A stretch of 64,000 nucleotides of DNA, taken from an uncultured Flavobacteriaceae bacterium. GTDB taxonomy: Bacteria; Bacteroidota; Bacteroidia; Flavobacteriales; Flavobacteriaceae. Of this stretch, positions 1 through 11,856 are shown piece by piece (positions within the stretch are counted from its first letter, which is position 1; each line of letters begins with the position of its first letter). The notes under the pieces are model-generated. The model saw only the letters and a list, made by a program, of their open reading frames with translations. It did no database searches and was not told where the DNA came from. A program made the translations under genes and the position numbers. Location of the stretch: assembly GCA_947502635.1 (NCBI GenBank), contig CANNAN010000011.1, positions 62,001-126,000 of the forward strand, in the 5' to 3' direction.

Positions 1-48
1 GCACAGACCTACAAAAGCACCACAATATCTTTTGGACCTTATAACTAG
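1..48 (+). CDS. 3' end of an unidentified gene (partial, cut by window edge)
   Basis: Reading from base 1 in frame gives 15 codons ending in SFGPYN and then TAG at 46-48. The frame is open to the window edge. The stop lies in a CTAG palindrome that also supplies the minus-strand stop of the next gene, a typical tight convergent arrangement. The stretch is too short to assign a family, and chance cannot be excluded. Confidence 0.3.
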   Translation, partial: AQTYKSTTISFGPYN

Positions 49-659
49 TTAGGTTCTTTTATATCGATTTCGAAGAGATGATTGAAAATTTCAAAAATAG
101 ATGCTGCTTCTTTTTTTCTCACAGAAATAGTTATTTTACAATCTATTTCTAATATTTGATTAATAATTTTTAAGTTTCTCTCTTTAATAATACGCATTAC
201 TTTATTCATATTTTTATAATCAAATGAAATAAGGTAATCAATATTTATGGTTTTTTCTACTATATTAGAATGCTCTAACACTATTTGTGCAGTAGTCTTA
301 TAAGCATTGATTAAGCCTCCAACCCCTAATTTTACACCACCGAAGTATCGTACCACAACAATTAAAATATTGGTAACTTCAAAAGATTGAATTTGCCCAT
401 AAATAGGCATGCCAGCGGTGTTGTTGGGTTCTCCATCATCATTCGCCCGATAAGAAATGTTTTCTGTTCCTAATTGATAAGCATAACACCAATGTCTTGC
501 GGCATGATGTTCTTTTTTTAATATTTCAATATAGGCTTTTACATCACTTTCTTTTAAAACTGGAAATGCATAACCATAAAATTTACTGTTTTTATCCTTG
601 TAAAGTTTTTCTTCTGAAGCTTTCAGAATCGTTTTATAAGTATCTTTTATAGAATTCAT
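45..659 (-). CDS. YigZ/IMPACT family protein
   Basis: The 204-residue length and layout match the YigZ family (UPF0029, related to eukaryotic IMPACT). The N-terminal domain carries the conserved run around residues 55-110: HHAARHWCYAY, then a DDGEPNNTAGMP block, then VVRYFGGVKLGVGGL. A smaller ferredoxin-like C-terminal domain follows. Family members bind nucleic acid or ribosomes and are linked to translational control in eukaryotes; the bacterial role is not settled. The gene converges on the partial gene at the left edge with a shared CTAG stop. The start is an ATG followed by a plausible MNSIKDTYK N-terminus. Family assignment is firm; function is not. Confidence 0.9.
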   Translation of the reverse strand: MNSIKDTYKTILKASEEKLYKDKNSKFYGYAFPVLKESDVKAYIEILKKEHHAARHWCYAYQLGTENISYRANDDGEPNNTAGMPIYGQIQSFEVTNILIVVVRYFGGVKLGVGGLINAYKTTAQIVLEHSNIVEKTINIDYLISFDYKNMNKVMRIIKERNLKIINQILEIDCKITISVRKKEAASIFEIFNHLFEIDIKEPN

Positions 660-843
660 TTTTGTAATAATAAGTATAATTTTTGTATTCTCATAAATGT
701 TTATTTCTAATGTTTTATAAGAGGTTAATCGTTAAAAAGACATTTTACAAATTTTATTTTAATGATGCGTAGGGGGTGTTTGTTGTTTTTGGATATAACC
801 TAATGAACACTAGTTTTTAATACTCTAACAAAAAAATATTAAA

Positions 844-3201
844 ATGTTTAAACCGTCATTTCTAAAAGTCCTTTTTTTATTGCTCATAAGTTGTTTAAGC
901 GTAAGTGCGCAAAATAACACAAATTCCGAGAAGAAAAATATTCAGCAAGAGTTTTTAATTATTGAATCACTTCCTGAGAATTTGCCATCTAGTTTTTCAG
1001 TACAAATTTCTTATTTGGGAGAGTTAATGACTCTAGAACTTGAGAAAAGTTTTGTTTTTGGAAGAAATACCAGGTTTTTAATTGATGATGGAGCTGGTAA
1101 GATGATAGAAACAGAAAAACTTAAGGAATGTACCTATACAGGTAGTGTTAAAGAGCATTCAGAGTTTTATGTAAATGCCGTTATTTCTGAAAAAGGGTTG
1201 ATAGCGACTATAGTTAAACCGAATAAAGAGACGATAGAAATAAGACCCTCGTTAAAAGATAAAAAGACCCATGAAATTTTTGTTGCTAAAAAAGAGCATT
1301 CACATTTAGAAAAGGGATGTTCGTTAGATATCGAGAAAAAAGGTCATAATCATTCCATATCAAAAAAAGAAGTTACAAGTGAGGTGATAAAATTGCCTAG
1401 CAATACTTCTAAAAGTTCAAAGAAGCAATTATTACAAAAAGAAAATAGTCTTCTGTCTGCAAGTTTACCACCTACAACAGTAATGGATGTTCTTGAATAT
1501 GAAATTGGTGTGGAAATTGGTTCGAGATCTTTTTTTGGTTCTGCTTACAATGGAAATTTGGCTACCGCTCAAGCTTCGGCACAATCCATAATTGGAAACC
1601 TTAATAGTCGATTTCTTCGTGGTTCTGGGGTTCGATTTAGACTTGGTACAGTAATAATTAGAACAAACGCTAGCACAGATCCATTAAGAGATCTGGTGAC
1701 TGCTACTGGCGCTGCTGCTAATGCTAGTTCTAGCCTTGCGGCGTTTAAAGATTATTGGAATAATAATCCAGGCGAAGTAGGTACTACACACGATTTGGCT
1801 GTTTATCATGTAAAAGCATCACCATCTGGTTTGGCTTATGTTAATAAAATAGCAACATCGTTTAAATATGCTACTATTGGAGGGAATGGTGCGACTAGTT
1901 GGGCAAATGGAACGGCAGTGCATGAAGTGGGACATCTTTGGAATTTAAGACATACTAACAGTTCTGGAATATTTTATGAAAATAGACCAAGAAATAACTC
2001 AGGATCTACAACATCTGGTGGTAATGATTATTATATTAGTGTTATGCATGGGTCAGGGAATCATAATATTGGTAGGTTTTCTTCAACTGAAGCTAAAATT
2101 ATAAGGGATGTGCTTAATCAAAAACGCTCAGCAGGAACTCCAGTTTCTAATCCAGGTCAAGTAAATCCTTTTGGAGTTTATGATGAATATGAAGTACAAT
2201 CTGATGATCCCGTTACAATAGATGTAATTTCAAATGATTATGATGTTAATAATGATGTATTGGATGTTAGGATTTTAGATCAGGTAAGTTTTCTGGGTGG
2301 GACAATTAGTCTTTCCAATGGTACGGGGCCAGGAGGGAGAAATGAGCTTGTGTATACACCACCAATATCAGGACTAAATGGTAGAGATTTTTTCCATTAT
2401 ACTGTTTTTGATACGTCTGGACGTACGGATTTTGGTGCTGTATATGTTTTTAAAGAGACTTCGCTTTTTAATGAAAATAGTGATCAATTTAGATTTGATT
2501 TAGGGACTAGAACATCTGCAGTTTGGCCTGATTATGATCGGGTACATGGAGATACATCTAATAGTTTGTATGGTTGGACAGATATTACTAGCGTTGGCGA
2601 TAGAGATCGTGGAAGCGCATCTGGAACTAATGATCTTAATAGGGATTTGTGTCAGTCTTCTCAACCAGCAACTTTTGAAACGAAATTACGAAATGGTACG
2701 TGGAGAGTACTTATTACTTTTGGAGACCGTTCTTACCCTCATGATAATATATTTGTTAAAGCAGAAGGTGTTGATAGGTTAGAAAATATAAATACAACTC
2801 CTGGAGAGTACTTTAACGAAATATTTGAAGTGGATGTAAATGACGGAAAATTGTCCTTAGAGTTTTCAGATAGAGGTGGAAGTGATTCTAATTGGGTTGC
2901 TACTAGGATAATTTTAACGCATATACAAACTTTAGCTTTAAATGTCGAGGACAATAATCTTGAAAATGTTTTTTCTATATACCCTAATCCTTCAAGCTCC
3001 ATTTTAAATGTTAAAATAAAAGATAATATGAATGGATCTCTATCTATAGTAGATGTTCTAGGAAATATAATATATTCAGAAGAAGAATTAAAAGTTGGAG
3101 GAGATCTGGCTATTAATGTTAGTAACTGGTCTAAAGGCATTTATTTTGTGACGTTTAAAAGAGATAACAATAAAATTATTAAAAAGATTATCGTTGACTA
3201 A
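844..3201 (+). CDS. Secreted reprolysin-like metalloprotease with T9SS sorting domain
   Basis: A 785-residue multidomain secreted protease. There is a Sec signal peptide (cleavage near VSAQ), a propeptide-like region to about residue 210, and a metzincin catalytic domain at about 215-420. The zinc motif is HEVGHLWNLRH, with H360, E361, H364 and H370, and a Met-turn SVMH lies at M401. Then come a cadherin/Big-like Ig domain (about 430-520), a malectin-like beta-sandwich (about 540-690) and a C-terminal T9SS type A sorting domain (about 708-785, starting at YPNPS and ending in KKIIVD). Position 8 of the zinc motif is Asn instead of the usual Gly. Export through the T9SS to the surface or medium is expected. 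The gene is monocistronic by spacing. The natural substrate is unknown. Confidence 0.88.
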   Translation: MFKPSFLKVLFLLLISCLSVSAQNNTNSEKKNIQQEFLIIESLPENLPSSFSVQISYLGELMTLELEKSFVFGRNTRFLIDDGAGKMIETEKLKECTYTGSVKEHSEFYVNAVISEKGLIATIVKPNKETIEIRPSLKDKKTHEIFVAKKEHSHLEKGCSLDIEKKGHNHSISKKEVTSEVIKLPSNTSKSSKKQLLQKENSLLSASLPPTTVMDVLEYEIGVEIGSRSFFGSAYNGNLATAQASAQSIIGNLNSRFLRGSGVRFRLGTVIIRTNASTDPLRDLVTATGAAANASSSLAAFKDYWNNNPGEVGTTHDLAVYHVKASPSGLAYVNKIATSFKYATIGGNGATSWANGTAVHEVGHLWNLRHTNSSGIFYENRPRNNSGSTTSGGNDYYISVMHGSGNHNIGRFSSTEAKIIRDVLNQKRSAGTPVSNPGQVNPFGVYDEYEVQSDDPVTIDVISNDYDVNNDVLDVRILDQVSFLGGTISLSNGTGPGGRNELVYTPPISGLNGRDFFHYTVFDTSGRTDFGAVYVFKETSLFNENSDQFRFDLGTRTSAVWPDYDRVHGDTSNSLYGWTDITSVGDRDRGSASGTNDLNRDLCQSSQPATFETKLRNGTWRVLITFGDRSYPHDNIFVKAEGVDRLENINTTPGEYFNEIFEVDVNDGKLSLEFSDRGGSDSNWVATRIILTHIQTLALNVEDNNLENVFSIYPNPSSSILNVKIKDNMNGSLSIVDVLGNIIYSEEELKVGGDLAINVSNWSKGIYFVTFKRDNNKIIKKIIVD

Positions 3202-3229
3202 TAAATGTGAAAAGACAAGGTATTAAGTT

Positions 3230-3850
3230 TTAGGATTCATTAAAATAATTCTTTTTCGTTGAGAATAGGTTTATGATGTCGTCGGTTTTAGGATCGATAT
3301 TCCAAACCTTAATGCCTAATTTTTCTGCAGTGTTAACATTATCTGTATTGTCATCAATAAAAAGGCATTCGTTTGCATTTATTTTATGCTGGTTTAGTAC
3401 AAATTCGAAAATATCTTGATTGGGCTTTCTTAGCTGAATTTCATGAGATAAATAGAAAGCATGAAAATAGCTTTTGAAAGTTTCATAAAAAGGAATCTGC
3501 TTTTTTATCCAATTAATATGAAGTTCATTTGTATTGCTTAATAGTATTAGGTTGTATTTTGAATCTAATTTTAGCTGTTTTAAGAATTCTAAACGATGTG
3601 GAGGGAAATCTTTTAGCATAAAATTCCAAATATCAATTAATTCCTTATTAGAAAGCTTTGGGAAGTTTTCAGTATAAAATTCAAGAAATTCGTTAGTTGA
3701 AATAAGTCCTTGTTCATAAAAACTATTAAAAGCACTCATTTCTTCAGAAAAAGCTTCAATTTCATAAGCTTTAAGAGCATTTTGTATATGCGCTTCGATG
3801 TCTAAATTGATAAATACATTTCCGAAATCGAAAATAATAGTTTTAATCAT
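3230..3850 (-). CDS. HAD family phosphatase (subfamily IA, YihX-like)
   Basis: A 206-residue HAD-superfamily hydrolase. Motif I is DFGNV with the nucleophile Asp8, followed by an alpha-helical cap. Motif II is LLSNT around residue 105, motif III lysine is in LRKPN, and motif IV is FIDDN. The family dephosphorylates small phosphometabolites in the cytoplasm. Its start overlaps the 3' end of ribD by 8 bp, so the two are co-transcribed. One plausible role is the otherwise missing riboflavin-pathway phosphatase that acts after RibD, a job HAD enzymes fill in other bacteria. That role is inference from position. Confidence 0.85.
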   Translation of the reverse strand: MIKTIIFDFGNVFINLDIEAHIQNALKAYEIEAFSEEMSAFNSFYEQGLISTNEFLEFYTENFPKLSNKELIDIWNFMLKDFPPHRLEFLKQLKLDSKYNLILLSNTNELHINWIKKQIPFYETFKSYFHAFYLSHEIQLRKPNQDIFEFVLNQHKINANECLFIDDNTDNVNTAEKLGIKVWNIDPKTDDIINLFSTKKNYFNES

Positions 3851-4895
3851 TTTTATAAATTTTAAGAATATCGGACAAGATTTTTTCTTTAGAAATTAAT
3901 TTTCCTTTAAACACAGGGGCTTTTACACCTTCTTTAAATTCAGTATCCCCAGTGAAAACTCTTGCTTCATCCCATATATTTTCATCTATAAAGGTCTGTA
4001 GTGTTTTTTGTCCACCTTCAATAATTACAGACGTTATATCATTTTTATATAAAACGTTGCAGATTTGTTGAGCGATATTTTGCTTCAAATCCCAATTAAT
4101 AAATTCCAAATTCCAATGATTCTGTTTTAATTTTTGGTCTTTGGTTTTTTCATTAATAATAATAGTTTTTGCTTCATTGTTGAAGACAGAAGTTTCTTTA
4201 GGAAGTTTTAGGGTTCTGTCTATAACAAATCTAATTGGATTGTTTCCTGTCCAATCTCTAGCTGTCAGGCTGGGATTGTCTTGAAAAACAGTATTTGTAC
4301 CAACCAAAATAGCCTGCTCTTCAGTACGCCATTTATGAACCAATTGTCTTGAATATTTATTAGTGATCCAAACAGGTTTTAGTTTTTTTTTGCTTTTTGG
4401 TGCTATAAAACGATTATTCGTTTCTGCCCACTTTAAAATAATATAAGGACGTTTTTTATTATGAAATGTAAAAAAACGTTTATGGTGTTCCTTGCATGCT
4501 TTTTCTAAAACTCCCACAGTAACATTGCAATTGGCATCTATAAGTTTTTTAATGCCTTGACCTGCTACTTTTGGATTATCATCTATACAACCAATAACTA
4601 TGTTTGGAATTTTATGTTTAATAATAAGATCGCTGCAAGGTGGTGTTTTTCCATAATGGGAGCAAGGTTCTAGCGTTACATATATAGTAGCTTCCTTTAG
4701 CAGTGTCTTGTCTTCTACTGTATTTATAGCATTAACTTCAGCGTGGTTGCCTCCGTAAGGGCTTGTGTAGCCTTCACCTATAATTTTATTATTATAAACA
4801 ATCACAGAGCCAACCATTGGGTTGGGGTTAACAGAACCTAAACCATTTTTAGCAATTTCTATACAACGTTTTATGTATGTTTCGTGATTGGTCAA
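3843..4895 (-). CDS. ribD: Bifunctional riboflavin deaminase/reductase RibD
   Basis: RibD carries out two steps of riboflavin synthesis on the pyrimidine intermediate: deamination, then NADPH-dependent reduction of the ribosyl side chain. The N-terminal CMP/dCMP-deaminase-type domain (about 1-145) has its zinc site in HAEVNA (H51, catalytic E53) and PCSHYGKTPPC (C78 and C87). The C-terminal reductase domain (about 148-350) belongs to the DHFR-like RibD_C family and includes an ILKWAET start and an EGG-type turn near the end. The length of 350 is typical. It sits between a lipoprotein gene (5 bp away) and a HAD phosphatase (8 bp overlap). Confidence 0.97.
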   Translation of the reverse strand: MTNHETYIKRCIEIAKNGLGSVNPNPMVGSVIVYNNKIIGEGYTSPYGGNHAEVNAINTVEDKTLLKEATIYVTLEPCSHYGKTPPCSDLIIKHKIPNIVIGCIDDNPKVAGQGIKKLIDANCNVTVGVLEKACKEHHKRFFTFHNKKRPYIILKWAETNNRFIAPKSKKKLKPVWITNKYSRQLVHKWRTEEQAILVGTNTVFQDNPSLTARDWTGNNPIRFVIDRTLKLPKETSVFNNEAKTIIINEKTKDQKLKQNHWNLEFINWDLKQNIAQQICNVLYKNDITSVIIEGGQKTLQTFIDENIWDEARVFTGDTEFKEGVKAPVFKGKLISKEKILSDILKIYKND

Positions 4896-4900
4896 TGTAT

Positions 4901-5356
4901 TTATAGTTTAATCTTAACATCTTCAGTTTTGTCAATGTTATAAGTAAATGAAACTCCTAAGGCTTTGTATGTAATGTCCCCTTTGTATTGTACTTTGATT
5001 TTTTTACTGAATAAGCTTCCCAGCAATCCGCCCAAGTTTTTATTGCTAAAAATACTATCTGTTGGAATGTTCGCTTTTAATGGAATTGAAAATTCTTTTT
5101 TTGCAGGCACATCAAAGTTTTTAGTTGATACAGTAGCCATTTCATTGTCATTAACAAAAACTTTTATTTCGTCAGTTTTTAATTCACCGCCAATATCATT
5201 AGGGTTTTTAAAAAAGGCATCAGCAGTTAAAGTTATATGTTTAGAGGTTGATTCTAGAACTTTAATATTCTCAACATATAAAAACTCTGGTTTTTCATTA
5301 ACAGAACAGTTTGAGAAAGCAAATAATATTGTTGATAAAATAATAATATTCCTCAT
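4901..5356 (-). CDS. LEA type 2 family lipoprotein
   Basis: A small lipoprotein of about 151 residues. The start was moved in from a longer frame beginning at 5386 to the ATG at 5354-5356. This puts a clean lipoprotein signal, MRNIIILSTILFAFSNC, at the N-terminus with the lipobox Cys at residue 17 of the short form. The mature part resembles water-stress/LEA14-type beta-sandwich domains: alternating strands, a FKNPNDIGGEL motif and a FDVPAKKEFSIPL segment. It is the first gene of the minus-strand run leading to ribD, with 5 bp between them, and is divergent from the GNAT gene. The molecular role is unknown. Confidence 0.75.
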   Translation of the reverse strand: MRNIIILSTILFAFSNCSVNEKPEFLYVENIKVLESTSKHITLTADAFFKNPNDIGGELKTDEIKVFVNDNEMATVSTKNFDVPAKKEFSIPLKANIPTDSIFSNKNLGGLLGSLFSKKIKVQYKGDITYKALGVSFTYNIDKTEDVKIKL

Positions 5357-5410
5357 TTTATTTTTTTTAGATTTAAGTATCTTCACTTGCGTAAAATCAT
5401 TCTTTTAAAA

Positions 5411-5898
5411 GTGAGTAAAGATACTATAGTTATTCGAGAAATTCAGACTGGAGATAATGAACAAATAGAACAAGTTATTAGAGATTGTTTTCATGAGTTT
5501 GAAATACCTTTAGAGGGTACAGCGTATACAGATGAAGAAACTCCAAGAATGTTTGAATCTTATCAGGGCAGTGATGATATTTACTATGTTATTGATAATA
5601 AAGGAACGGTTATGGGAGGTGGAGGAATTAAGCCTTTAAAAGATTTTGAAACTGATGTCTGTGAAATTCAGAAGATGTATTTCTCTCCCAAAATAAGAGG
5701 AAAAGGTTATGGTAAATTGTTGTTCGAAAAATGCTTACAAGCTGCTAAAGAGTTAGGGTATAAAAAGTGTTATTTAGAATCTGCATCTCAGTTAAAAGCC
5801 GCTATTCATATTTATGAAAGTTATGGTTTTAAACATATAAAGGAAGCTTTAGGAAGTACAGGACATTATTCTTGTAGCGTATGGATGGAAAAGGACTT

Positions 5899-5902
<4 letters not shown>
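5411..5902 (+). CDS. GNAT family N-acetyltransferase
   Basis: A single-domain GCN5-related acetyltransferase of about 163 residues. Motif A, the acetyl-CoA pyrophosphate loop, reads KIRGKGYGKLL near residue 103 and is followed by a C-terminal YESYGF motif B region. The frame is open from a TTG at 5387, but GTG at 5411 gives a normal start (VSKDTIVIREI) and leaves room for a promoter between it and the divergent lipoprotein. The last codons overlap prmC as ATGA, so translation is probably coupled. The substrate cannot be told from sequence. Confidence 0.82.
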
Positions 5903-8767
<2,865 letters not shown>

Positions 8768-8845
8768 ACAATCAAAAACATCGATGAAATACGTTTTTTA
8801 GCCGATAAAAAGTAAATTTTAACTCTTTAATTATTAAAATTTATC

Positions 8846-8853
8846 TATATTTG
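8846..8853 (+). promoter_or_regulatory. Bacteroidota -7 box (TATATTTG) for the 8876 gene
   Basis: TATATTTG followed by CGC lies 22 bp upstream of the ATG at 8876 and fits the TAnnTTTG consensus of the primary sigma factor in this phylum. I see no clear TTG-type -33 element at the expected distance. Confidence 0.5.
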
Positions 8854-8875
8854 CGCAATAACCAAAATCGCTATT

Positions 8876-9619
8876 ATGTACAAGTCGAAAGTCTTGGTAG
8901 GTTTAGTTTTATTAGTGTATGCATTATTCGCTGTTTTCGAATTTAATGGCAATGAATCTGTTGCATTTAATTTAGATTACCTAATAAGTCCATTAATAGC
9001 GCTAATTTATATGTTTTTTGTCAAAAGAAAAAATATATTCTTTTTGTTATTTATGTTATGTTATTCTGGCTCAGATTTGATGGGAATAATAATTAAATAT
9101 ATACCTCAGAAGAATGAGAGTGATTTTTTTGATATTGACTATTTTGTTGGTAATATATTGTTTATTCTAGCCTATTTATTTTTGGTTATAAAAATTAGTA
9201 AATCACTCAATTTACTCTATGTCTTTAAAAATTTTAAAATTCATTTAATTGTTTTAACAATTTTGAATATATACATAGTATATGTTTTACAAATTATATT
9301 GAAACCTACAGTGGGAGAGGGGATAGAAAGTGAATATTATCTGGAGTTGGTATATAATATTGTAATGCTTCTATTGTTATCCGTCGCTTTATTAAATTAT
9401 TTTTATAGAGACAATAAGAAATCTTTGTATTTGTTTATTGGGTCATTATGTATTGTATTTTCAGAAGTTGTGCAAGTGGCCTACTTTTATATAGCAGAAA
9501 GAAGTCTGCTTAATTTTATTTCAACGACACTAACACTTGTTGCTTTTTACTTTTTCTATCAGCAATCAAAATTATTAAATGTATTGAATGAGGAAGAGAA
9601 TTACATGGTAATGGAATAA
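8876..9619 (+). CDS. YhhN-like multi-pass membrane protein
   Basis: A 247-residue integral membrane protein with about eight hydrophobic segments. The pattern of paired helices with a mid-protein LFMLCYSGSDLMG turn and a late GSLCIVFSEVVQ helix resembles the YhhN (TMEM86/lysoplasmalogenase) fold. The protein at 10187 has the same layout and appears to be a diverged paralogue. YhhN relatives hydrolyse the vinyl ether of lysoplasmalogens, but I cannot confirm the catalytic residues here. It has its own -7 box and faces a convergent DoxX gene 4 bp away. Family assignment is tentative. Confidence 0.55.
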   Translation: MYKSKVLVGLVLLVYALFAVFEFNGNESVAFNLDYLISPLIALIYMFFVKRKNIFFLLFMLCYSGSDLMGIIIKYIPQKNESDFFDIDYFVGNILFILAYLFLVIKISKSLNLLYVFKNFKIHLIVLTILNIYIVYVLQIILKPTVGEGIESEYYLELVYNIVMLLLLSVALLNYFYRDNKKSLYLFIGSLCIVFSEVVQVAYFYIAERSLLNFISTTLTLVAFYFFYQQSKLLNVLNEEENYMVME

Positions 9620-9623
9620 AATT

Positions 9624-10007
9624 CTAAGGCCTTTTTTTTATAAAAGGAATCTCATTTTTGTAAATGTAAAGTATTATTGCAGAAAGAATAAATATAAACG
9701 CAGCGGTAATAAATAAAACACCACCATCGTTATTTACTTCAATTCCAAGTTGTGTTAAATGCATGAAAATTGCTCCACTAATAACTCCTAAAGTAAGTGT
9801 AGCACCCATCCATATTGTTTTCGGAATGAGTAATAGGATACCTGCTATAAGCTCTAAAATTCCAATACCTATTCGGCCGTATGGCTCTAAACCAACTTGA
9901 CTAAAAATATAAACGCTATCTGGGTGCGCAGTAAATTTAAAGCGTAGTGTTTGTATTAAAATAAGGGCTACAATGATTCTTAAGGTTAGTGTTATATTTT
10001 TTTTCAT
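9624..10007 (-). CDS. DoxX family membrane protein
   Basis: A 127-residue protein with four predicted transmembrane helices. The features are DoxX-like: a first helix followed by RFKFTAHPDSVYIFSQVGLEPYG, a GIGILELIAGILLLIP second helix, and a third helix with GAIFMHLTQLG. The family is found in quinone-linked oxidases and in stress-related membrane complexes, but most members have no assigned activity. It lies on the opposite strand between two YhhN-like genes. Confidence 0.75.
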   Translation of the reverse strand: MKKNITLTLRIIVALILIQTLRFKFTAHPDSVYIFSQVGLEPYGRIGIGILELIAGILLLIPKTIWMGATLTLGVISGAIFMHLTQLGIEVNNDGGVLFITAAFIFILSAIILYIYKNEIPFIKKRP

Positions 10008-10134
10008 TTTGTGCGAAATTTATAAACTTAAAATTTAGACGCAACTTTTGTGATTACTTATCATTTGTGAATTAAATTTTATAGATAAACGGTGTATTTT
10101 TAATGAAAAATCGATAAAAAGCATCTTTTTATCG

Positions 10135-10162
10135 TTGAAATAAAATTATATTTTTATATTTG
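10135..10162 (+). promoter_or_regulatory. Bacteroidota promoter (TTG-N17-TATATTTG) for the 10187 gene
   Basis: TTG at 10135-10137 and TATATTTG at 10155-10162 are separated by 17 bp. The -7 box ends 24 bp before the ATG at 10187. The same TATATTTG octamer precedes the paralogous gene at 8876. Confidence 0.5.
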
Positions 10163-10186
10163 GAATAACCTACTAACCATAAAATC

Positions 10187-10936
10187 ATGAAAAATTGGCT
10201 TAACCTAACTTTCAATAAAGTGTTTTTTTATGCTTTATTAGGATTAATAGCAATAAGTTTTTTTGCTGCTTTTTCCCAAAATTCACTAATGCTAAAGTCA
10301 ACAATGGCTTTATTTATCCCCGTTTTATTAATATTTTATCTTGTTAAGTATAAATCTTTAGGAGTTATTTTTATTTCTTTTTTATTTTTTTCATTCCTTG
10401 GAGATATTTCTTCATCATTTTTTGCAAACGAAACTTTTATTAAGGTTTCCAGTATTCTATACTTTTTAAGTTACTTGTACTTAATAGCGATTGTTGTTCC
10501 TAAATTTAAATTATTGAAAGTTGATAAATTAATAGGAATATATTTACTAGGTGTTTTTGTTATTAATTTATTCTTCTTATATACTTTGTATAGTATATTA
10601 ACAGTTATTATTCCAGACAATACCGAGGTGCTTTTATTTGGTTTAAAAAGCCTATCTCTAATAGTGTTAGCTTTTATATCCTTTGGTGTTTATTTAAATA
10701 CACAATCAAGGCAATCCATATTGTTTCTAGTTGCAGTAGTTTTTATAGTTTTTTCTACTATTTTAAACTACGTTAATCTTTATTATTTATACCATTGGAG
10801 TTTTGAAATGCTCCATAGGGTTTTATATGGTATTGGGCTCTATTTTATTTTTAGATATGTCATAGCAGATAATAAATACAAAAAAGCTATTTATGAGCTA
10901 AGGAGAAGTTTTACTTCAGATAATATTTGGGCTTAA
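10187..10936 (+). CDS. YhhN-like multi-pass membrane protein (second copy)
   Basis: A 249-residue integral membrane protein. The second to fourth helices read TMALFIPVLLIFYLVKYKS and then FFSFLGDISS. This lysine-start helix followed by a GD turn is the most YhhN-like part of either paralogue. Near the end, FIVFSTILNYVNLYYLYH corresponds to the late helix of the family. It resembles the 8876 product in length, topology and promoter. Lysoplasmalogenase activity is possible but unproven. It converges on the metallophosphatase gene, overlapping its 3' end by 4 bp. Confidence 0.6.
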   Translation: MKNWLNLTFNKVFFYALLGLIAISFFAAFSQNSLMLKSTMALFIPVLLIFYLVKYKSLGVIFISFLFFSFLGDISSSFFANETFIKVSSILYFLSYLYLIAIVVPKFKLLKVDKLIGIYLLGVFVINLFFLYTLYSILTVIIPDNTEVLLFGLKSLSLIVLAFISFGVYLNTQSRQSILFLVAVVFIVFSTILNYVNLYYLYHWSFEMLHRVLYGIGLYFIFRYVIADNKYKKAIYELRRSFTSDNIWA

Positions 10937-11850
10937 ACGATTATAGAGGTGCCATTTGCAGAAACGTTTTTATCGGAATCGAAATAAAAATCAATCTTGC
11001 CAAGATTAATACCGTAACAGCCAACTTGGTTTACCAACATATTTTTTTCGTCAATATTTTTTACAATGGTAGGCTTGGGTAAAAAAGTGTGGGTATGTCC
11101 GCCAATAATTAAATCGATATCTTTTGTAGCAGCAGCTAATTTTAAATCACTTATTTTGTTTGGATTGTTTCTGTAATCATACCCTAAATGAGATAAGCAA
11201 ATTATTAAGTCGCAGCGTGCTTCTGTTTTTAGAACTCTAGATATGTCTTGTGCTATTTCAATGGGATCAAGATATTTAGTTTCTTTATACATGGATGGAT
11301 CAACTAAGCCGTTTAACTCGATTCCAAGTCCAAAAACACCTATTTTGATTCCATCCTTTTTAAATATTTTATATGGTTTGGTATGCGTATCCATTATTGT
11401 GTTAGAGAAATCGTAATTAGCAGAAATAAATTGAAATTCAGCATGCTCTAGTTGTTTATACAAACCATCAATACCATTGTCAAAATCATGATTACCTATA
11501 GTGGCCGCATCATATTTTAATTTACTCATTAATTTAAATTCTAATTCGCCACCATAATAATTAAAATATGGCGTGCCTTGAAAGATGTCACCAGCATCTA
11601 GTAAAAGTGTATTCGAATTTTCATTCCTTATGGATTCAATTAAACTGGCTCTTCTGGCAACCCCTCCTTTATTTGCATTTCTACCATCTTCAGGTCCAAA
11701 AGCATCAATATGGCTATGTACATCGTTAGTGTGTAGAATTGTTATTTTTTTTATTGTAGCTGAAGTTGCGAAAGATTGCAAGCTTAAACCACCAAGTGCT
11801 GCTAAAGCAGTTCCAGCTGAGGTCTGTTGTATAAAATCTCTACGTTTCAT
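10933..11850 (-). CDS. Metallophosphatase, catalytic half of a split 5'-nucleotidase
   Basis: A 305-residue calcineurin-like phosphoesterase. The twin-arginine type leader MKRRDFIQQTSAGTALAALGG points to folded export. The metal motifs are HTNDVHSH (about residue 40), DAGDIFQG, GNHDFDNG (about residue 120), LSHLGYD and GGHTHTF. These are the N-terminal domain motifs of UshA-type 5'-nucleotidases, which hydrolyse nucleotides outside the cytoplasm. The C-terminal substrate-binding domain is missing here and is encoded by the neighbouring upstream gene, 6 bp away. The pair probably works together. Confidence 0.88.
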   Translation of the reverse strand: MKRRDFIQQTSAGTALAALGGLSLQSFATSATIKKITILHTNDVHSHIDAFGPEDGRNANKGGVARRASLIESIRNENSNTLLLDAGDIFQGTPYFNYYGGELEFKLMSKLKYDAATIGNHDFDNGIDGLYKQLEHAEFQFISANYDFSNTIMDTHTKPYKIFKKDGIKIGVFGLGIELNGLVDPSMYKETKYLDPIEIAQDISRVLKTEARCDLIICLSHLGYDYRNNPNKISDLKLAAATKDIDLIIGGHTHTFLPKPTIVKNIDEKNMLVNQVGCYGINLGKIDFYFDSDKNVSANGTSIIV

Positions 11851-11856
11851 TTGCTT

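Noticed and set aside
2534..2782. Secondary plus-strand frame inside the metalloprotease gene
   Set aside because: It is the shifted-frame shadow of the malectin-like domain and has no start signal or domain.
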